Under the pieces are notes generated by a model. That model ran no database searches and was not told where the DNA came from. It saw only the letters and a program-made list of their open reading frames with translations. From Litorivita sp050633545 (GTDB taxonomy: Bacteria; Pseudomonadota; Alphaproteobacteria; Rhodobacterales; Rhodobacteraceae), in NCBI GenBank assembly GCA_050633545.1, contig JBOEGS010000006.1:124001-188000 (forward strand): 64,000 bases of DNA. The letters run 5' to 3'. The position numbers were made by a program, and so were the translations under genes. Shown in pieces: positions 43,746 through 52,205 of this stretch (position 1 is its first letter; every line of letters begins with the position of its first letter).

Positions 43746-44654
43746 ATGGGCGAGATGACATCGATTGAGAACGTGCAAGAGAGCTTGGGCGCGCAAAACT
43801 ATGTGTGCAGCCGCGCTTTGGCCACGGTGGTGTTTTTGTCGCTGCGCCTCGGGCGGCCGCTGTTTCTCGAGGGCGAGGCGGGGGTCGGCAAGACCGAGAT
43901 CGCCAAGGCCATCGCGGCGGCCATGGGGCGTAAATTGATCCGGTTGCAATGCTATGAGGGGCTTGATGCCTCTTCGGCGGTCTATGAGTGGAACTTTGCC
44001 GAGCAGATGATCGCCATTCGCACGGCAGAGGCCTCGGGCGGCGCGGATCGCGACAGCCTCAAGACCGAGCTTTTCACCGAAGACTATTTGATCGAGCGGC
44101 CCTTGCTGCAGGCGATGCGCCCGCAAGACGGCGGCGCGCCGGTGCTTTTGATCGACGAGCTTGACCGCACCGACGAGCCCTTCGAGGCGTTTTTGCTCGA
44201 AGCCCTGTCGGATTTTCAGGTCACCATTCCCGAGCTTGGCACCATCAAGGCCCCCGAGCCGCCGATCGTGATCCTGACCTCGAACCGCACCCGCGAGGTG
44301 CATGATGCGCTCAAACGCCGCTGCCTTTACCATTGGGTCGATTATCCCGCCTTCGAGCGCGAGATCGAGATTTTGCACGCCCGCGCGCCGGAGGCCTCCG
44401 AAGCGCTGAGCCGCGAGGTCGTGGCCTTTGTGCAAAAGCTGCGCACCGAGGATTTGTTCAAAAAACCCGGTGTGGCGGAAACGATTGACTGGGCCAAATG
44501 CCTCTTGGCGCTTGATGTGATCAACCTCAGCCCCGAGGTCATCGCCGATACGATCGGGGCGATTTTGAAATACCAAGATGACATTTCCAAGCTGCAAGGC
44601 TCGGAAGCCAAACGCATTTTGGACGAGGTCACGGCGCAGTTGGAGCCGGTGTGA
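43746..44654 (+). CDS. coxD: MoxR-family AAA+ ATPase (CoxD-like)
   Basis: An AAA+ ATPase of 302 residues encoded with molybdenum hydroxylase genes, where CoxD is needed to build the [CuSMoO2] or Mo-cofactor site of CoxL (family knowledge). The start at 43746 has a GGGGAGAG site. Walker A is LEGEAGVGKTEIAKAIA near residue 46; Walker B is VLLIDELDRTD near residue 137; the sensor region is ILTSNRTREVHDALKRRCLYHWVDYP. It begins the run that includes the VWA protein at 44783, the usual MoxR/VWA pair. Confidence 0.9.
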   Translation: MGEMTSIENVQESLGAQNYVCSRALATVVFLSLRLGRPLFLEGEAGVGKTEIAKAIAAAMGRKLIRLQCYEGLDASSAVYEWNFAEQMIAIRTAEASGGADRDSLKTELFTEDYLIERPLLQAMRPQDGGAPVLLIDELDRTDEPFEAFLLEALSDFQVTIPELGTIKAPEPPIVILTSNRTREVHDALKRRCLYHWVDYPAFEREIEILHARAPEASEALSREVVAFVQKLRTEDLFKKPGVAETIDWAKCLLALDVINLSPEVIADTIGAILKYQDDISKLQGSEAKRILDEVTAQLEPV

Positions 44655-44779
44655 TGGCGCCGCGCGCGGCCAGATTGCCCGCCGCTGTGGCGCGGATCGC
44701 GGCGGTCTTGGGTGTGCGCGCGCCCTGTGCTGCGGATGCGGGGCTGTTGCTCTTGCCCTGCCGGATGCGGCGGGGGTGA
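44654..44779 (+). CDS. Possible 41-codon ORF between coxD and coxE (weak)
   Basis: The frame begins with an ATG overlapping the coxD stop (TGATG) and ends 3 bp before the ATG of coxE. The product would be hydrophobic and arginine-rich (MAPRAARLPAAVARIA..., ending LLLLPCRMRRG). The tight packing suggests translational coupling, but it has no independent ribosome site and no homologue I know. Confidence 0.3.
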   Translation: MAPRAARLPAAVARIAAVLGVRAPCAADAGLLLLPCRMRRG

Positions 44780-44782
44780 GCG

Positions 44783-46042
44783 ATGGTCGAATATCTGCCG
44801 CTGGAATTGCCCGAAAACCCCAAGCTTATCCATAACATCACCCATTTCGCCCGCGCGTTGCGCAAGGCGGGGATCGGCGTCGGGCCAGGCTCGGTTCTGG
44901 ACGCGGTGCGCGCGGTGCAGGCGGCGGGTTTCACTGAAAAACGCGATTTTTATTGGGTTTTGCACGCTTGTTTTGTCTCCAAACCCGAACAGCGCCGCGT
45001 GTTTGATCAGGTCTTCCGGCTCTATTGGCGCGACCCTCGGTTTATGGAGCATATGATGGCGATGATGTTGCCCGCCATTCGCGGCGTGCAAGAGGACCGC
45101 CCCGCGCAGGCCGCCGAAAAACGCGCCGCCGAGGCCTTGCTTGGCGATGCCAACCGCGACATGCCCGATGCGCAAGACAGCCCCGAAGAAGAGGTGCAGA
45201 TCGAGATTGACGCCTCGCTGACCATGTCCTCCGAGGAGCGGCTGCGCAGTCTGGATTTCGAGCAGATGAGCACCGAGGAAGTGGCCGAGGCCAAGCGGAT
45301 GCTTGCGCGGCTCACGTTGCCGGTCAAACCGATCAAATCGCGCCGCACGGCGGCCTCGACGATGGGGCGGCTGATGGATTGGCGCGCCACGATGCGCCGC
45401 GCCATGCGCCAAGGCGGCGAGATCCGCAGCCTTGCGCGCAAAACCCCGCGCGAGCGCTATCCTAATCTGGTGGTGATCTGCGATATTTCCGGATCGATGA
45501 GCCAATACAGCCGGATGGTTTTGCATTTCCTTCATGCGGTGGCCAATGAAAAAGGCGCGGGATGGGCCAAGGTGCACGGGTTTACCTTTGGCACGCGGCT
45601 CACCAATATCACCCGCCATCTGGCGCAGCGCGATGTCGATGCGGCATTGGCCGCAGCGGGGGCGGAGGCGCAAGATTGGGAAGGCGGCACGCGGATCGGA
45701 TCGTGCCTGCACGCCTTCAACCGCGACTGGTCGCGCCGCGTGATGGGGCAGGGGGCGGTGGTCTTGCTGATCACCGACGGGCTTGACCGCGATGCGCCCG
45801 ACGATCTGGCGCGCGAGATGCAACGGCTGCACCTGTCGTGCAAACGGCTGATCTGGCTCAATCCCTTGCTGCGTTGGGAGGGATTTGCGCCCAAAGCGCG
45901 CGGCATTGCGGCGATGTTGCCGCATGTGGATGCCTTTCGCGCCGGTCACTCGATCGCCTCGCTCGAAGATCTGGCGACGGCGATCTCGCGCCAGACCGAC
46001 AGCGGCGAAAAGGACCGGTTGATGCGCATGATCGGGGCATAG
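44783..46042 (+). CDS. coxE: CoxE-like von Willebrand factor A domain protein
   Basis: A 419-residue VWA protein that works with the MoxR ATPase in maturation of molybdenum hydroxylases. The MIDAS metal motif is in VVICDISGSMSQYSR near residue 237, with VLLITDGLDRD further on. The N-terminal half (residues 1-200) is helical with an acidic segment. It ends 82 bp before the XdhC-like gene. Confidence 0.88.
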   Translation: MVEYLPLELPENPKLIHNITHFARALRKAGIGVGPGSVLDAVRAVQAAGFTEKRDFYWVLHACFVSKPEQRRVFDQVFRLYWRDPRFMEHMMAMMLPAIRGVQEDRPAQAAEKRAAEALLGDANRDMPDAQDSPEEEVQIEIDASLTMSSEERLRSLDFEQMSTEEVAEAKRMLARLTLPVKPIKSRRTAASTMGRLMDWRATMRRAMRQGGEIRSLARKTPRERYPNLVVICDISGSMSQYSRMVLHFLHAVANEKGAGWAKVHGFTFGTRLTNITRHLAQRDVDAALAAAGAEAQDWEGGTRIGSCLHAFNRDWSRRVMGQGAVVLLITDGLDRDAPDDLAREMQRLHLSCKRLIWLNPLLRWEGFAPKARGIAAMLPHVDAFRAGHSIASLEDLATAISRQTDSGEKDRLMRMIGA

Positions 46043-46123
46043 ATTTTGGCCATCGCGCCGCGCCTTGGGGGGAGACAAGCGCGCGGGGCAAGGTCATACT
46101 GCGCGGTGAGATGAGGGGACATT

Positions 46124-47095
46124 ATGGATCGTTTTGACAATATACCCGAGGTAGCTTTGGCGTGGCACAAGGCGGGCAAAGGCGCGGCTTTGGCCACGGT
46201 GGTCGAAACATGGGGCAGCGCCCCGCGCCGTATCGGCAGCCAGTTGGCGATCAACAGCGCCGGCGAGATCGAAGGCTCGGTGTCGGGCGGCTGTGTCGAG
46301 GGTGCGGTGATTTTGGAAGCCATCGACGCGATCGAGAGCGGCAAACAGATGCTGCTCGAATATGGCGTCTCGGACGGGGATGCCTTTGCCGTCGGGCTGG
46401 CCTGCGGCGGCACGATCCGCATTTTGGTCGAACCGGTGGGATCGGTCCTGCCCTTGGCGGTTTTGGAGGATCTCGTCGCGGCGCGCGCGGCGCGGGCGGC
46501 GGTGGCGGTGGTCAGCGATCTTGGCACCGGCGCGCGCGAATTGGGCCGAGGTGGGTTTGACGAGCGCTTTCGCATGGACCGCTCGGGCTTCGAGGCGGGC
46601 GAGCAGGTTTTTGTCGCCATCCACAACCCGCCCTTGCGGATGATCGTGGTCGGCGCGGTCCATATTGCGCAGGCTTTGGTGCCCATGGCGCGGATTGCGG
46701 GGTTTGATCCGGTGCTGATCGAGCCGCGCGGCGCTTTTGGCTCGCAGGCGCGGTTCCCGGGCGAGCAGATATTGGACGATTGGCCCGATGAGGCGGTGGC
46801 CAAGCTGGGTCTGGATGCGCGCACGGCGCTTGTTTTGCTGACCCATGATCCGAAGCTGGACGATCCGGCGCTGGAGCAGGCCCTGGCCGCCGATTGCTTT
46901 TATATCGGTGCGCTGGGATCGACGCGCACCCATGCCAAACGGGTGGAGCGTCTGGGCGCGGCGGGCTTTACGCCCGCGCAGATCGGGCGCATTCACGGCC
47001 CCGTCGGCCTCAATATCGGCGCGGCCAATCCGGCGGAAATCGCCGTGTCGATCCTGTCGCAGGTGGTGGGCGTTTTGCGCGGAGCGACGCCGTGA
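46124..47095 (+). CDS. XdhC/CoxI-family protein
   Basis: A 323-residue maturation factor that binds and inserts sulfurated molybdenum cofactor into molybdenum hydroxylases. The N-terminal XdhC_CoxI domain contains VETWGSAPRRIGSQLAIN and GSVSGGCVEGAVI near residues 25-60; the Rossmann-like C-terminal domain has YIGALGSTRTHAKRVERL, then GLNIGAANPAEIAVSILSQVVG. Located directly before the molybdopterin-binding gene, whose GTG start overlaps its stop. Confidence 0.9.
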   Translation: MDRFDNIPEVALAWHKAGKGAALATVVETWGSAPRRIGSQLAINSAGEIEGSVSGGCVEGAVILEAIDAIESGKQMLLEYGVSDGDAFAVGLACGGTIRILVEPVGSVLPLAVLEDLVAARAARAAVAVVSDLGTGARELGRGGFDERFRMDRSGFEAGEQVFVAIHNPPLRMIVVGAVHIAQALVPMARIAGFDPVLIEPRGAFGSQARFPGEQILDDWPDEAVAKLGLDARTALVLLTHDPKLDDPALEQALAADCFYIGALGSTRTHAKRVERLGAAGFTPAQIGRIHGPVGLNIGAANPAEIAVSILSQVVGVLRGATP

Positions 47096-48114
47096 GGTTC
47101 GGATATGTCGCGCTTGCTGAGGCCGAGGGCGCGATTTTGGCGCATTCGCTGGATTTGGGGCCAAAGGCTTCGGCCAAGCGCATCGCCAAGGGCACAGTTC
47201 TGGGCGCTGCGCATCTGGCCGATCTGGCCGCATCGGGGATAACGCAGGTCGTCGCGGCGACCTTGGAGGCGGGCGATCTGGGCGAGGATGCGACGGCGCT
47301 GCGTCTGGCGCAGGCTTTGGTGCCGGACCCCGAGGCGCAATGTATCCGCATCACCGGCGCGGGGGCGGGGCGGGTCAATCTTTATGCCGCCTCTTGCGGG
47401 ATCGTGAAGCTGGACGCGGCGCGCATCCATGCGCTCAATGCGATTGACCCGATGATTTCGGTCGCCACCGTCGCCGATCATGCGCGCGTGGACGAAGGCG
47501 GGATGATCGCCACGATCAAGATCATCGCCTATGCCGTGCCCGAGACAAAGGTGCAGCAGGCCGAGGCGGGGGCGGCGGGGGCGATCCGCGTTTTGCCGCC
47601 CTACTATAGCAGTGCGACCTTGATCGAAACCGTGACCCAAGAGACCAGCGGCACAGAGCCGTCTGACAAGGGGCGCGCCGCCACGGCGGGGCGATTGGCG
47701 CGGTTCAGCGCATCGCTCACCGCGCGCGTCATCACCGCCCACCGCGAAGCGCCCTTGGCCGAGGCGATCAAGGCGGCCACGGGCGAGATGATTTTGATCC
47801 TCACCGGATCGGCCACATCCGACGCCTATGACGTCGCGCCGCAGGCGCTGCGCATGGCGGGGGGCGAGGTGATCCGATTTGGCATGCCCGTCGATCCGGG
47901 CAATTTGCTGTTTGTCGGACGGCTGGGCGAAAAGCCTGTGATCGGCTTGCCAGGATGTGCGCGCTCGATTGCGTTGAACGGGGCCGATTGGGTGCTGGAG
48001 CGGCTGATGGGGGGGCTTTGCGTCGGCTCGGCGGATATCGCGATGATGGGGGTCGGGGGGCTGCTCAAGGAAATTCCGACCCGTCCGCGCCCGCGCCGCG
48101 ACGCGGATGCGTGA
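47092..48114 (+). CDS. Molybdopterin-binding protein (MoaB/MoeA-type domain)
   Basis: A 340-residue protein from a GTG start at 47092 that overlaps the XdhC gene; the frame opens earlier without support. The first 170 residues have MoeA-like repeats (ALAEAEGAILAHSLDLG, LAASGITQVV). The second half carries the MoCF_biosynth core: ILILTGSATSDAYDVAPQALRMAGGEVIRFGMPVDPGN, KPVIGLPGCARSIALNGADWVLERLMGG. It probably presents molybdopterin to the hydroxylase. Confidence 0.85.
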   Translation: MRFGYVALAEAEGAILAHSLDLGPKASAKRIAKGTVLGAAHLADLAASGITQVVAATLEAGDLGEDATALRLAQALVPDPEAQCIRITGAGAGRVNLYAASCGIVKLDAARIHALNAIDPMISVATVADHARVDEGGMIATIKIIAYAVPETKVQQAEAGAAGAIRVLPPYYSSATLIETVTQETSGTEPSDKGRAATAGRLARFSASLTARVITAHREAPLAEAIKAATGEMILILTGSATSDAYDVAPQALRMAGGEVIRFGMPVDPGNLLFVGRLGEKPVIGLPGCARSIALNGADWVLERLMGGLCVGSADIAMMGVGGLLKEIPTRPRPRRDADA

Positions 48115-48277
48115 GGATTGCGCATTTTCCGCAGCCTCTGTTCGCGTTTATAGTGTAGTAAATTCAAGAAGTTACGCGCCGTTTCTCAAGCGGATATTTG
48201 CGCGAACGCGGGCGCGGCGCGGTTATCTCCTCCTTTGGTCTAAGTTGGGAATTAACCCTTACACATCGGGTCGCGAG

Positions 48278-48302
48278 GTGGTTATCATCCTCTCATAACC
48301 AC
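48278..48302. promoter_or_regulatory. Inverted repeat upstream of coxS
   Basis: GTGGTTAT (48278-48285) and ATAACCAC (48295-48302), perfect 8-bp arms 9 bp apart, 22 bp upstream of the coxS start and just before its GGGAGGAGC ribosome site. Possibly an operator or a leader hairpin. The 209-bp gap before coxS holds nothing else recognised. Confidence 0.5.
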
Positions 48303-48323
48303 ATTAACTCTGGGAGGAGCCAC

Positions 48324-48821
48324 ATGTCTCAGGTCACCATGACCGTGAATGGCAAGACAGCCACCGGCGACGTAGAAGGCCGGACACTTCTTGTTCATTT
48401 CTTGCGCGACCAATTGCAACTGACGGGCACACATGTCGGGTGCGACACATCGCAATGCGGCGCTTGCGTTGTGCATGTCGACGGCAAGGCCGTGAAATCA
48501 TGCACCATGCTGGCGGCCGAAGCCGAAGGCGCATCGGTTGAAACCATCGAAGCACAGGCCGCGGCTGACGGCACGCTCAACACCGTGCAGCAAGCCTTCC
48601 AAGATTACCACGGGCTTCAGTGCGGGTTCTGCACCCCCGGCATGGTGATGAGCGCGACGGCGCTGCTCAAGGAAAACCCCAAGCCGACCGAGGCGGAGAT
48701 CCGTCATCACCTTGAGGGCAATATCTGCCGCTGCACCGGTTACCACAATATCGTGAAATCGATCATGGCCGCATCGGGTCAGGACGTGAGCAATATCGCA
48801 GCCGAGGTTGCCGCCGAATAA
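48324..48821 (+). CDS. coxS: Form II aerobic CO dehydrogenase-like small subunit
   Basis: The iron-sulfur subunit that carries electrons from the molybdenum site to the flavin. 165 residues. The plant-type [2Fe-2S] ligands are C40, C45, C48 and C60; the second cluster uses C100, C103, C135 and C137 in QCGFCTPGM and ICRCTGY. The start follows GGGAGGAGC, and translation is separate from the accessory genes upstream. coxL follows after 122 bp with a hairpin between them. Confidence 0.95.
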   Translation: MSQVTMTVNGKTATGDVEGRTLLVHFLRDQLQLTGTHVGCDTSQCGACVVHVDGKAVKSCTMLAAEAEGASVETIEAQAAADGTLNTVQQAFQDYHGLQCGFCTPGMVMSATALLKENPKPTEAEIRHHLEGNICRCTGYHNIVKSIMAASGQDVSNIAAEVAAE

Positions 48822-48903
48822 GGCGCGCCGAGGGGCAGGGATCTGCCCGCTCAAAAGGGATCAGCGTGCCGCAGTCCAGCGGCCCGTTTCATTCGACACA
48901 TCC

Positions 48904-48929
48904 AAAGTCGGCGCAGCGCGCGACTTTTT
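48904..48929 (+). terminator. Terminator-like hairpin between coxS and coxL
   Basis: Arms AAAGTCG and CGACTTT (10-base loop), followed immediately by a T run (TTTTTA), 14 bp before the coxL ATG. It has the form of an intrinsic terminator or attenuator. A second short stem (GGGCAG / CTGCCC) lies at 48834-48849. Confidence 0.5.
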
Positions 48930-48943
48930 AGGGAGGAACCACC

Positions 48944-51310
48944 ATGCCCAAAGATGGAGGCATCGGCGCCAGCACCAAGCGGCGCGAAGACGTCCGCTTT
49001 TTGAGCGGAACCGGCAATTACACCGACGACATCAATCTGCAAAACCAGACCTATGTGCATTTCCTGCGCTCTGATGTGGCCCATGGCCGTATCAACAATA
49101 TCGACACGGCGGCCGCATCGGCCATGCCCGGCGTTGTGCGCATCTTCACAGGCGCGGATTTCGAAGGCGTCGGCGGCATTCCTTGCGGTTGGGAGATCAC
49201 CGACCGTTTCGGCGAGAAAATGCAAGAGCCCGCGCACCCCGTTCTGGCCCAAGGCAAGGTCCGCCATGTGGGCGATCCGATCTGCGCCGTTGTGGCCGAA
49301 ACCCTCGAGCAGGCGCGTGACGCCGCCGAAGCGATCGAGCTCGACATCGAAGAGCTGCCCGCCGTTGTGGACATGAAAAAAGCGCTCGAAGAGGGCGCAA
49401 CCAAAGTGCACGACGATTTGACCAGCAACCTTTGCTATGACTGGGGTTTTGTTGAAGAAAACAAAGCCGCCGTCGAGGAAGCGTTCCAAAAGGCCGCGCA
49501 TGTGACTACGCTGGAACTGGTGAACAACCGTCTGATCGCCAACCCGATGGAGCCGCGCGTTGCCGTGGGCGATTTCAATCGCGGCACGGGCGATCACACG
49601 CTCTATACCACCTCGCAAAACCCCCATGTGATCCGCTTGCTTATGGGCGCCTTTGTCTTGGGCATCCCCGAGCACAAGCTGCGCGTTGTGGCCCCCGATG
49701 TGGGCGGCGGCTTTGGCACGAAAATCTTCCACTATGCCGAAGAAGCCTTTTGCACCTTCGCGGCCAAGGCCGTCAATCGTCCGGTCAAATGGACCTCGAC
49801 GCGCTCCGAAGCCTTTATGTCGGACGCTCATGGCCGTGACCACGTCAGCACCATTCAACTGGCGCTGGATGCGGACAATAACTTTACCGCGCTGCGCACC
49901 GATACCTATGCCAATATGGGCGCCTATCTGTCCACATTTGCGCCCTCGGTGCCGACGTGGCTGCACGGCACATTGATGGCGGGCAACTACAAAACCCCGC
50001 TGGTCTATGTGAACGTCAAAGCGGTGTTTACCAATACGGTTCCGGTCGATGCCTACCGCGGCGCGGGCCGTCCCGAGGCGACCTTCCAACTGGAGCGCGT
50101 GGTGGACAAAGCCGCGCTGGAGCTTGGTGTTGATCCAGTGGCCCTGCGCCGCCAGAACTTCATCACCGAATTCCCCTATGCGACGCCTGTCGCGGTGGAA
50201 TATGACACCGGTGATTATCACGCGACGATGGACAAGCTCACGCAAGTGGCTGATTTTGCAGGGTTCGAGGCGCGCCGTGCCGAGAGCAAAGCCAAAGGCA
50301 AGCTGCGCGGATTTGGCGTCAATTGCTATATCGAGGCTTGCGGCATCGCGCCGTCGAACCTTGTGGGGCAACTTGGGGCGCGTGCGGGCCTGTATGAATC
50401 GGCCACTGTTCGGGTGAATGCGACCGGCGGCCTTGTTGTGATGACCGGATCGCACAGCCACGGCCAAGGCCACGAAACCGCCTTCCCGCAGGTGATCGCC
50501 GATATGATCGGGATCGACGCCTCGATGGTGGAAATCGAACATGGCGACACCGACAAAGCGCCGATGGGCATGGGCACCTACGGGTCGCGCTCGCTCGCGG
50601 TTGGCGGGTCGGCCATGGTCCGCGCCACCGAGAAAATCATCAACAAAGCCAAGAAGATCGCGGCCCACCTGATGGAAGCCTCCGAGGGCGATATCGAGCT
50701 CAAAGACGGGCAGTTCTCTGTCGCGGGCACCGATAAATCGGTGGCTTGGGGCGATGTGACCCTCGCGGCCTATGTGCCGCATAACTACCCGCTCGAAGAC
50801 ATCGAACCGGGCCTTGAGGAAACCGCCTTCTACGATCCGGCGAACTTCACCTATCCGTCGGGGGCCTATTGCTGCGAGGTCGAGGTCGACCCCGATACCG
50901 GCAAGGTCACGATCGAACGTTTCGCCGCGGCGGATGACTTTGGCAACATCGTCAACCCGATGATCGTCTCCGGTCAGGTCCACGGCGGCATCGCCCAAGG
51001 CATCGGGCAGGCCTTGCTCGAAGGCGCAGCCTATGACGAGAACGGCCAGCTTCTGACCGGCTCGTATATGGATTACGCCATGCCGCGCGCCTCGGATGTG
51101 CCGTTCTACACGGTGGATCATTCGTGCCAGACGCCTTGCACGCACAATCCTTTGGGTGTGAAAGGGTGCGGCGAGGCCGGTGCCATCGGATCGCCCCCCG
51201 CGGTGGTGAATGCTGTGGTTGACGCCCTGCGCTCTGCGGGCAAAGATATCACCCATATCGACATGCCGCTTTCGCCCGCCCGTGTTTGGGCCGCGATGAA
51301 CAACGCTTAA
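48944..51310 (+). CDS. coxL: Form II aerobic CO dehydrogenase-like large (molybdenum) subunit
   Basis: The catalytic molybdenum-cofactor subunit, 788 residues, of the xanthine oxidase family. The active-site motif is AYRGAGR at residues 370-376, the form II signature; the form I CO dehydrogenase motif AYxCSFR with its cysteine is absent. The catalytic glutamate is E744 in GCGEAGA. Cofactor regions are GGFGTKIFHYAEEAF, TGSHSHGQGHETAFPQV and TYGSRSLAVGGSA. Form II proteins have been tied to CO oxidation in some bacteria but also to other substrates; CO as substrate is therefore an inference only. Confidence 0.93.
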   Translation: MPKDGGIGASTKRREDVRFLSGTGNYTDDINLQNQTYVHFLRSDVAHGRINNIDTAAASAMPGVVRIFTGADFEGVGGIPCGWEITDRFGEKMQEPAHPVLAQGKVRHVGDPICAVVAETLEQARDAAEAIELDIEELPAVVDMKKALEEGATKVHDDLTSNLCYDWGFVEENKAAVEEAFQKAAHVTTLELVNNRLIANPMEPRVAVGDFNRGTGDHTLYTTSQNPHVIRLLMGAFVLGIPEHKLRVVAPDVGGGFGTKIFHYAEEAFCTFAAKAVNRPVKWTSTRSEAFMSDAHGRDHVSTIQLALDADNNFTALRTDTYANMGAYLSTFAPSVPTWLHGTLMAGNYKTPLVYVNVKAVFTNTVPVDAYRGAGRPEATFQLERVVDKAALELGVDPVALRRQNFITEFPYATPVAVEYDTGDYHATMDKLTQVADFAGFEARRAESKAKGKLRGFGVNCYIEACGIAPSNLVGQLGARAGLYESATVRVNATGGLVVMTGSHSHGQGHETAFPQVIADMIGIDASMVEIEHGDTDKAPMGMGTYGSRSLAVGGSAMVRATEKIINKAKKIAAHLMEASEGDIELKDGQFSVAGTDKSVAWGDVTLAAYVPHNYPLEDIEPGLEETAFYDPANFTYPSGAYCCEVEVDPDTGKVTIERFAAADDFGNIVNPMIVSGQVHGGIAQGIGQALLEGAAYDENGQLLTGSYMDYAMPRASDVPFYTVDHSCQTPCTHNPLGVKGCGEAGAIGSPPAVVNAVVDALRSAGKDITHIDMPLSPARVWAAMNNA

Positions 51311-51321
51311 GGAGATCGAAA

Positions 51322-52107
51322 ATGTATAACTTCGAGTTCGAAAAACCCACCACGGTGGCGGACGCGGTTGCTGCGCTCTCCTCTGACGAGGCGCAAGCAT
51401 TGGGCGGCGGTCAAACGCTTTTGCCCACCATGAAGCAACGTCTGGCCATGCCTGAAAAGCTGGTTTCGTTGACGGGCATTGCCGAAATGAAAGGGGTCTC
51501 CGCTGCGGCGGGCACCTTGACCATCGGCGGTGGCACCACCCATAAGACCGTGGCGGACGAGGCCTCGGCCTATCCGGCGCTGGCGGCTTTGGCCTCCAAT
51601 ATCGGCGATCCGGCGGTGCGCAACCGCGGCACCATTGGCGGCAGCCTTGCCAACAATGACCCCTCGGCCTGCTACCCTTCGGCGGCTTTGGCCTCTGGGG
51701 CGACCATCGTCACCAATGCACGCGAGATTGCGGCGGACGACTATTTCCAAGGCATGTTCACCACCGCATTGGACGAGGGCGAGATCATCACATCGGTGAA
51801 ATTCCCGATCCCCGAAAAAGCCAACTATCAAAAGTTCGAGCAACCTGCCTCGCGCTTTGCGTTGGTCGGTGTCTATGTTGCCAAATACGCGGACGGCGTG
51901 CGCGTGGCGGTGACCGGCGCCTCCGAAGAAGGCGTGTTCCGTTGGAGCGAGGCGGAAGCGGCCTTGTCGTCGAACTTCTCGGCTTCGGCTCTGGAGGGCT
52001 TGTCGGTTCCGGCCGATGGCATGATCGCGGATTTGCACGGCACGGCGGCATACCGTGCGCATCTGGTCGGTGTTTTGACCAAACGTGCGGTCACGGCGGC
52101 TGCGTAA
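51322..52107 (+). CDS. coxM: Form II aerobic CO dehydrogenase-like medium (flavin) subunit
   Basis: The FAD-binding subunit, 261 residues, that passes electrons onward to quinone. The FAD motifs are LGGGQTLLPTMKQRL near residue 34 and TIGGSLANNDPSACYP near residue 110. The start at 51322 follows AAGGAG. The gene order S-L-M is typical of form II; form I is M-S-L. A terminator follows. Confidence 0.94.
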   Translation: MYNFEFEKPTTVADAVAALSSDEAQALGGGQTLLPTMKQRLAMPEKLVSLTGIAEMKGVSAAAGTLTIGGGTTHKTVADEASAYPALAALASNIGDPAVRNRGTIGGSLANNDPSACYPSAALASGATIVTNAREIAADDYFQGMFTTALDEGEIITSVKFPIPEKANYQKFEQPASRFALVGVYVAKYADGVRVAVTGASEEGVFRWSEAEAALSSNFSASALEGLSVPADGMIADLHGTAAYRAHLVGVLTKRAVTAAA

Positions 52108-52128
52108 GCGAACTGTTTCAAAACAAAG

Positions 52129-52157
52129 AAGCCCTCGCATCCGATGCGGGGGCTTTT
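52129..52157 (+). terminator. Terminator of the cox operon
   Basis: An 11-bp stem with one G-T pair (AAGCCCTCGCA / TGCGGGGGCTT, 5-base loop) with a TTTT tail, 21 bp past the coxM stop. Confidence 0.8.
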
Positions 52158-52205
52158 GCATGTCCGGTGTCCGGTGTGGCGGCGGCGGGCGAGGTCGGCA
52201 GGGGC

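Noticed and set aside
48851..51400. An 849-codon open frame on the minus strand opposite coxL
   Set aside because: High-GC codon bias keeps the antisense frame open; the protein is His/Arg/Gly-rich with no domain, while coxL on the plus strand has strong conservation.
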